Origin: Flavobacteriales bacterium | GTDB lineage: Bacteria; Bacteroidota; Bacteroidia; Flavobacteriales_D; Crocinitomicaceae | Assembly: GCA_947463385.1 (NCBI GenBank) | Contig: CANHSL010000016.1 | Location: 1-35,245, forward strand | Length of the DNA stretch: 35,245 nt | Direction: 5' to 3' | In this document: in pieces, positions 33,769 to 35,245 of the stretch | Position numbering within the stretch: position 1 is the stretch's first letter | How the letters are laid out: each line of letters opens with the position of its first letter | Notes under the pieces: generated by a model | What the model was told of the DNA's origin: nothing | Database searches by the model: none | Seen by the model: the letters and a program-made list of their open reading frames with translations, nothing else | Translations under genes and position numbers: made by a program

Positions 33769-33974
33769 TTTGAATTTACACGGGTAGTAACTTTGAAATT
33801 ACACGGGTACTTACTTTGAAATTGCACGGGTAGTAACTTTGAAATTACACGGTGGTTAACTTTGAATTTACACGGGTACTTACTTTGAATTTACACGGGT
33901 ACTTACTTTGAAATTACACATGTATTAACTTTGAATTTACACGGGTGGTAACTTTGAATTTACACGGGTGGTAC
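33769..33974. repeat. array of nine 23-bp tandem direct repeats
   Basis: Eight full units plus a slightly shortened ninth, starting at 33769, 33792, 33815, 33838, 33861, 33884, 33907, 33930 and 33953. The plus-strand unit is TTTGAAWTTACACGGG followed by a seven-base variable tail (TAGTAAC, TACTTAC, TGGTAAC and similar; W is A or T). There are no spacers. The first 16 bases are nearly invariant (exceptions: one A-to-G in copy 3, a one-G shift in copy 4, CATG for CGGG in copy 7); the tail varies in a limited set, so selection or recombination between copies is likely. It occupies most of the only non-coding stretch over 300 bases (33734-34092). Confidence 0.93.
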
Positions 33975-34030
33975 TGATACTCGTTAGAGTCATCCCCCTC
34001 TGACGGAGTCTGATACTCGTCAGAGTCATC
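33974..34030. repeat. 21-bp direct repeat pair with internal hairpin
   Basis: Two 21-base copies (33974-33994 and 34010-34030) differ by one base and are 36 bases apart. Between and across them, CTCTGACGGAGT (33998-34009) and ACTCGTCAGAG (34015-34025) can pair with a single-base bulge around the five-base loop CTGAT. A composite, repetitive intergenic element rather than coding sequence. Confidence 0.75.
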
Positions 34031-34038
34031 AGACCTCA

Positions 34039-34058
34039 TTCCCCCTTCAAAGGGGGAA
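34039..34058. repeat. perfect GC-rich hairpin
   Basis: Arms TTCCCCCTT and AAGGGGGAA (nine bases each, two-base loop) form a strong hairpin. On the plus strand it is followed by GAAAAAA and on the minus strand it is preceded by a T-run, the wrong side for an intrinsic terminator of the LuxE-like gene. It may still halt transcription or protect an mRNA end. Confidence 0.75.
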
Positions 34059-34092
34059 GAAAAAATCGGTAATGGTTTTATAAATTGTAACC

Positions 34093-35064
34093 CTACCTCA
34101 CCATCTGGTTACAGCCACGGATATCCGCTTGATTTACGCGGCCTTCGAGCAGGAATCCTCCCGGTACGAGTTTACCTAAATCGTCGGTTGCAATGAAACT
34201 GCAGCTGTTGAGGTTGGCTAAATCAATGATGTTAATTGCACCGCGCTGCCCCTCAGGAACCAGCGCCTTGGGGTCGCTCACATCGCGCAATACCACCCGC
34301 AACCATGACGGCGTACGGAATATTAAATCTGGTCCGCAATACCCTTGAGACAAGAGTTCGGTCATGCCGTATTCGGAATGAATTTCGGACGTATTTAATC
34401 CCTGCTTCAAGGCTTCGTGCAATTCGGGTTTCGTGAGTTCTTTTCGTCGGCCCTTCATGCCTCCGGTTTCTACCACCACCGCTTGTGAAAAATCATTGCC
34501 TTGCTCGGCTAAATCTAATAAGGCATAGGAAACACCAAACAACATGCATTTCCTTCCTGAAGCCAAAGCGGCCAGGTAGCGTGCATGAATTTGTTCCATT
34601 TCGTTCAAGACAAACCCCGACAAGGGATGTTCACTTTGTGAAATAAGCCCCTCCACCATATTCACCAATCCTGAATTTCCCTGCTCCAAATAATTAGGCA
34701 ACAAGGCCAAAATCACCCACTCTTTCGGAGATCCAAAATATTGCTCAAACCCAAGGGTATAACTTTGGGTATACAGGCTTGGATCGGCTACTATGTGTTT
34801 ACTCCTGCCCTGCTCCCCTGTCCCGCTGCTCATAAACACTAAGGGATAAGACGGTACTGGAGTGGAAACCACCTCGAATTCTTTAAAAAAACGGATCGGC
34901 AGAAAAGGAATATCCTCGAACCGATTAAGCTCTTCCACGTTCATTAAGCGCGCAAAGTCGCGGTAAATCGTGCAATTCGTTACTTGAAATTGTGCAATCT
35001 CAAGCGCCAAAGAACGAAATTCAGCTTCGCTTTGGGGTTCAAAAATGCGCGATGGATTAATCAT
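34093..35064 (-). CDS. LuxE/PaaK-type acyl-protein synthetase-like protein
   Basis: 323 residues from ATG 35064. An adenylate-forming fold fragment like LuxE: FLPIRFFKEFEVVS, the phosphate loop MSSGTGEQGRSKHI, VVETGGMKGRRKELTKPELH, EIHSEYGMTELLSQGY and a C-terminal TDDLGKLVPGGFLLEGR. LuxE activates a fatty acid as acyl-AMP for the lux reductase, but no lux genes are here and such orphan members are common in Bacteroidota, so the acid and acceptor are unknown. The longer frame to 35175 would overlap hemH, and ATG 35064 sits right after a TACTTTTG element. Confidence 0.85.
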   Translation of the reverse strand: MINPSRIFEPQSEAEFRSLALEIAQFQVTNCTIYRDFARLMNVEELNRFEDIPFLPIRFFKEFEVVSTPVPSYPLVFMSSGTGEQGRSKHIVADPSLYTQSYTLGFEQYFGSPKEWVILALLPNYLEQGNSGLVNMVEGLISQSEHPLSGFVLNEMEQIHARYLAALASGRKCMLFGVSYALLDLAEQGNDFSQAVVVETGGMKGRRKELTKPELHEALKQGLNTSEIHSEYGMTELLSQGYCGPDLIFRTPSWLRVVLRDVSDPKALVPEGQRGAINIIDLANLNSCSFIATDDLGKLVPGGFLLEGRVNQADIRGCNQMVR

Positions 35065-35068
35065 GTTA

Positions 35069-35076
35069 CAAAAGTA
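35069..35076 (-). promoter_or_regulatory. -7 promoter element TACTTTTG for the LuxE-like gene
   Basis: A perfect TAnnTTTG on the minus strand, four bases from ATG 35064; a leaderless or nearly leaderless transcript is implied. Confidence 0.5.
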
Positions 35077-35106
35077 AGAAGTTCTGCTAGAATCATCGGT
35101 TTTCCC

Positions 35107-35114
35107 TACCTTTG
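35107..35114 (+). promoter_or_regulatory. -7 promoter element TACCTTTG for hemH
   Basis: A perfect TAnnTTTG 31 bases upstream of the hemH ATG, back to back with the LuxE-like promoter. Confidence 0.45.
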
Positions 35115-35145
35115 AACTTTCCAAACTGCGAATTGTTTCTATCCC

Positions 35146-35245
35146 ATGAAAAAGACTTGTGTGCTCCTGATCCAACTTGGTACGCCCGATAGCCCAAAAA
35201 CCTCCGATGTTCGTCGTTACCTTTCTGAATTCCTCAATGACCCTC
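35146..35245 (+). CDS. hemH: ferrochelatase, 5' part only
   Basis: The frame from ATG 35146 runs open to the window end (33 codons). It reads [20 protein letters not shown] then LSEFLNDP, the highly conserved N-terminus of ferrochelatase, which inserts iron into protoporphyrin IX at the end of haem synthesis. The rest of the gene lies beyond the window. It is divergent from the LuxE-like gene. Confidence 0.88.
   Translation, partial: MKKTCVLLIQLGTPDSPKTSDVRRYLSEFLNDP

Noticed and set aside
33769-33974. CRISPR array
   Set aside because: The 23-bp units are directly adjacent with no unique spacers, and no cas genes are in the window.
34039-34070. Intrinsic terminator for the LuxE-like gene
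   Set aside because: On the minus strand the T-run precedes the hairpin instead of following it, and on the plus strand the hairpin is followed by A residues, not T.
34093-35064. Part of a lux operon
   Set aside because: Only a LuxE-like gene is present; no luxA, luxB, luxC or luxD gene is adjacent, and the other neighbour is hemH.

Overview
The window looks like a chromosomal segment from a Bacteroidota member, most likely of the Flavobacteriales (Crocinitomicaceae or Cryomorphaceae type). The reasons are: a PorX-type response regulator with a PglZ domain, a type IX secretion (T9SS) C-terminal sorting tail, DUF6089, DUF1800/DUF1501 and GH3-family proteins typical of the phylum, leader peptides ending in AQ or SQ, weak or absent Shine-Dalgarno sequences, and many copies of the Bacteroidota -7 promoter hexamer TAnnTTTG just upstream of starts. 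The lineage is inferred from gene content; no rRNA is present. Genes are tightly packed, and the only non-coding stretch over 300 bases is at about 33.76-34.09 kb.

Layout. 0-2.5 kb (minus): a three-gene overlapping operon of a PLP-dependent cystathionine beta-synthase/cysteine synthase with CBS domains, a BtuF-like metal/corrinoid receptor and a DCC thiol-disulfide protein. 2.6-9.8 kb (plus): mtaB (tRNA modification), a PTPS-family enzyme with folE (pterin synthesis), a Bax-inhibitor-1 membrane protein, an unlisted 32-residue membrane peptide, a GH3 acyl-amide synthetase, a secreted protein of unknown role, a deoxynucleoside kinase and hldD (LPS heptose). 9.8-19.6 kb (minus): guaB, two parvulin-type periplasmic foldases and a MoxR ATPase, then after an inverted repeat a TPR protein, a ComA-like phosphosulfolactate synthase, a WD40 protein and a DUF6089 barrel. 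19.7-25.1 kb: a carboxypeptidase-regulatory-like protein, an HD phosphohydrolase (minus), porX, and sufS-sufE-sufT. 25.1-30.9 kb (minus): DUF1800, DUF1501 with a T9SS tail, an outer-membrane barrel and two lipoproteins. 30.9-33.7 kb (minus): an M20 amidohydrolase, a half-size TauE/SafE permease and a DUF4143 ATPase. 33.77-34.06 kb: nine tandem 23-bp repeats followed by two hairpins. 34.1-35.2 kb: a LuxE-like protein (minus) and, divergently, the start of hemH, which runs off the end.

Much of the region is housekeeping: nucleotide, pterin and tetrapyrrole metabolism, Fe-S assembly, envelope biogenesis and the T9SS. The least ordinary parts are the 23-bp repeat array upstream of the DUF4143 ATPase, whose junctions recreate the -7 promoter motif; the 32-residue membrane protein with its own promoter; the exported DUF1800/DUF1501 pair, where one protein carries both a twin-arginine leader and a T9SS tail and the other has no leader; and an orphan ComA-like gene linked to TPR, WD40 and DUF6089 genes. 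I saw no tRNA, rRNA, CRISPR array, insertion sequence or prophage.
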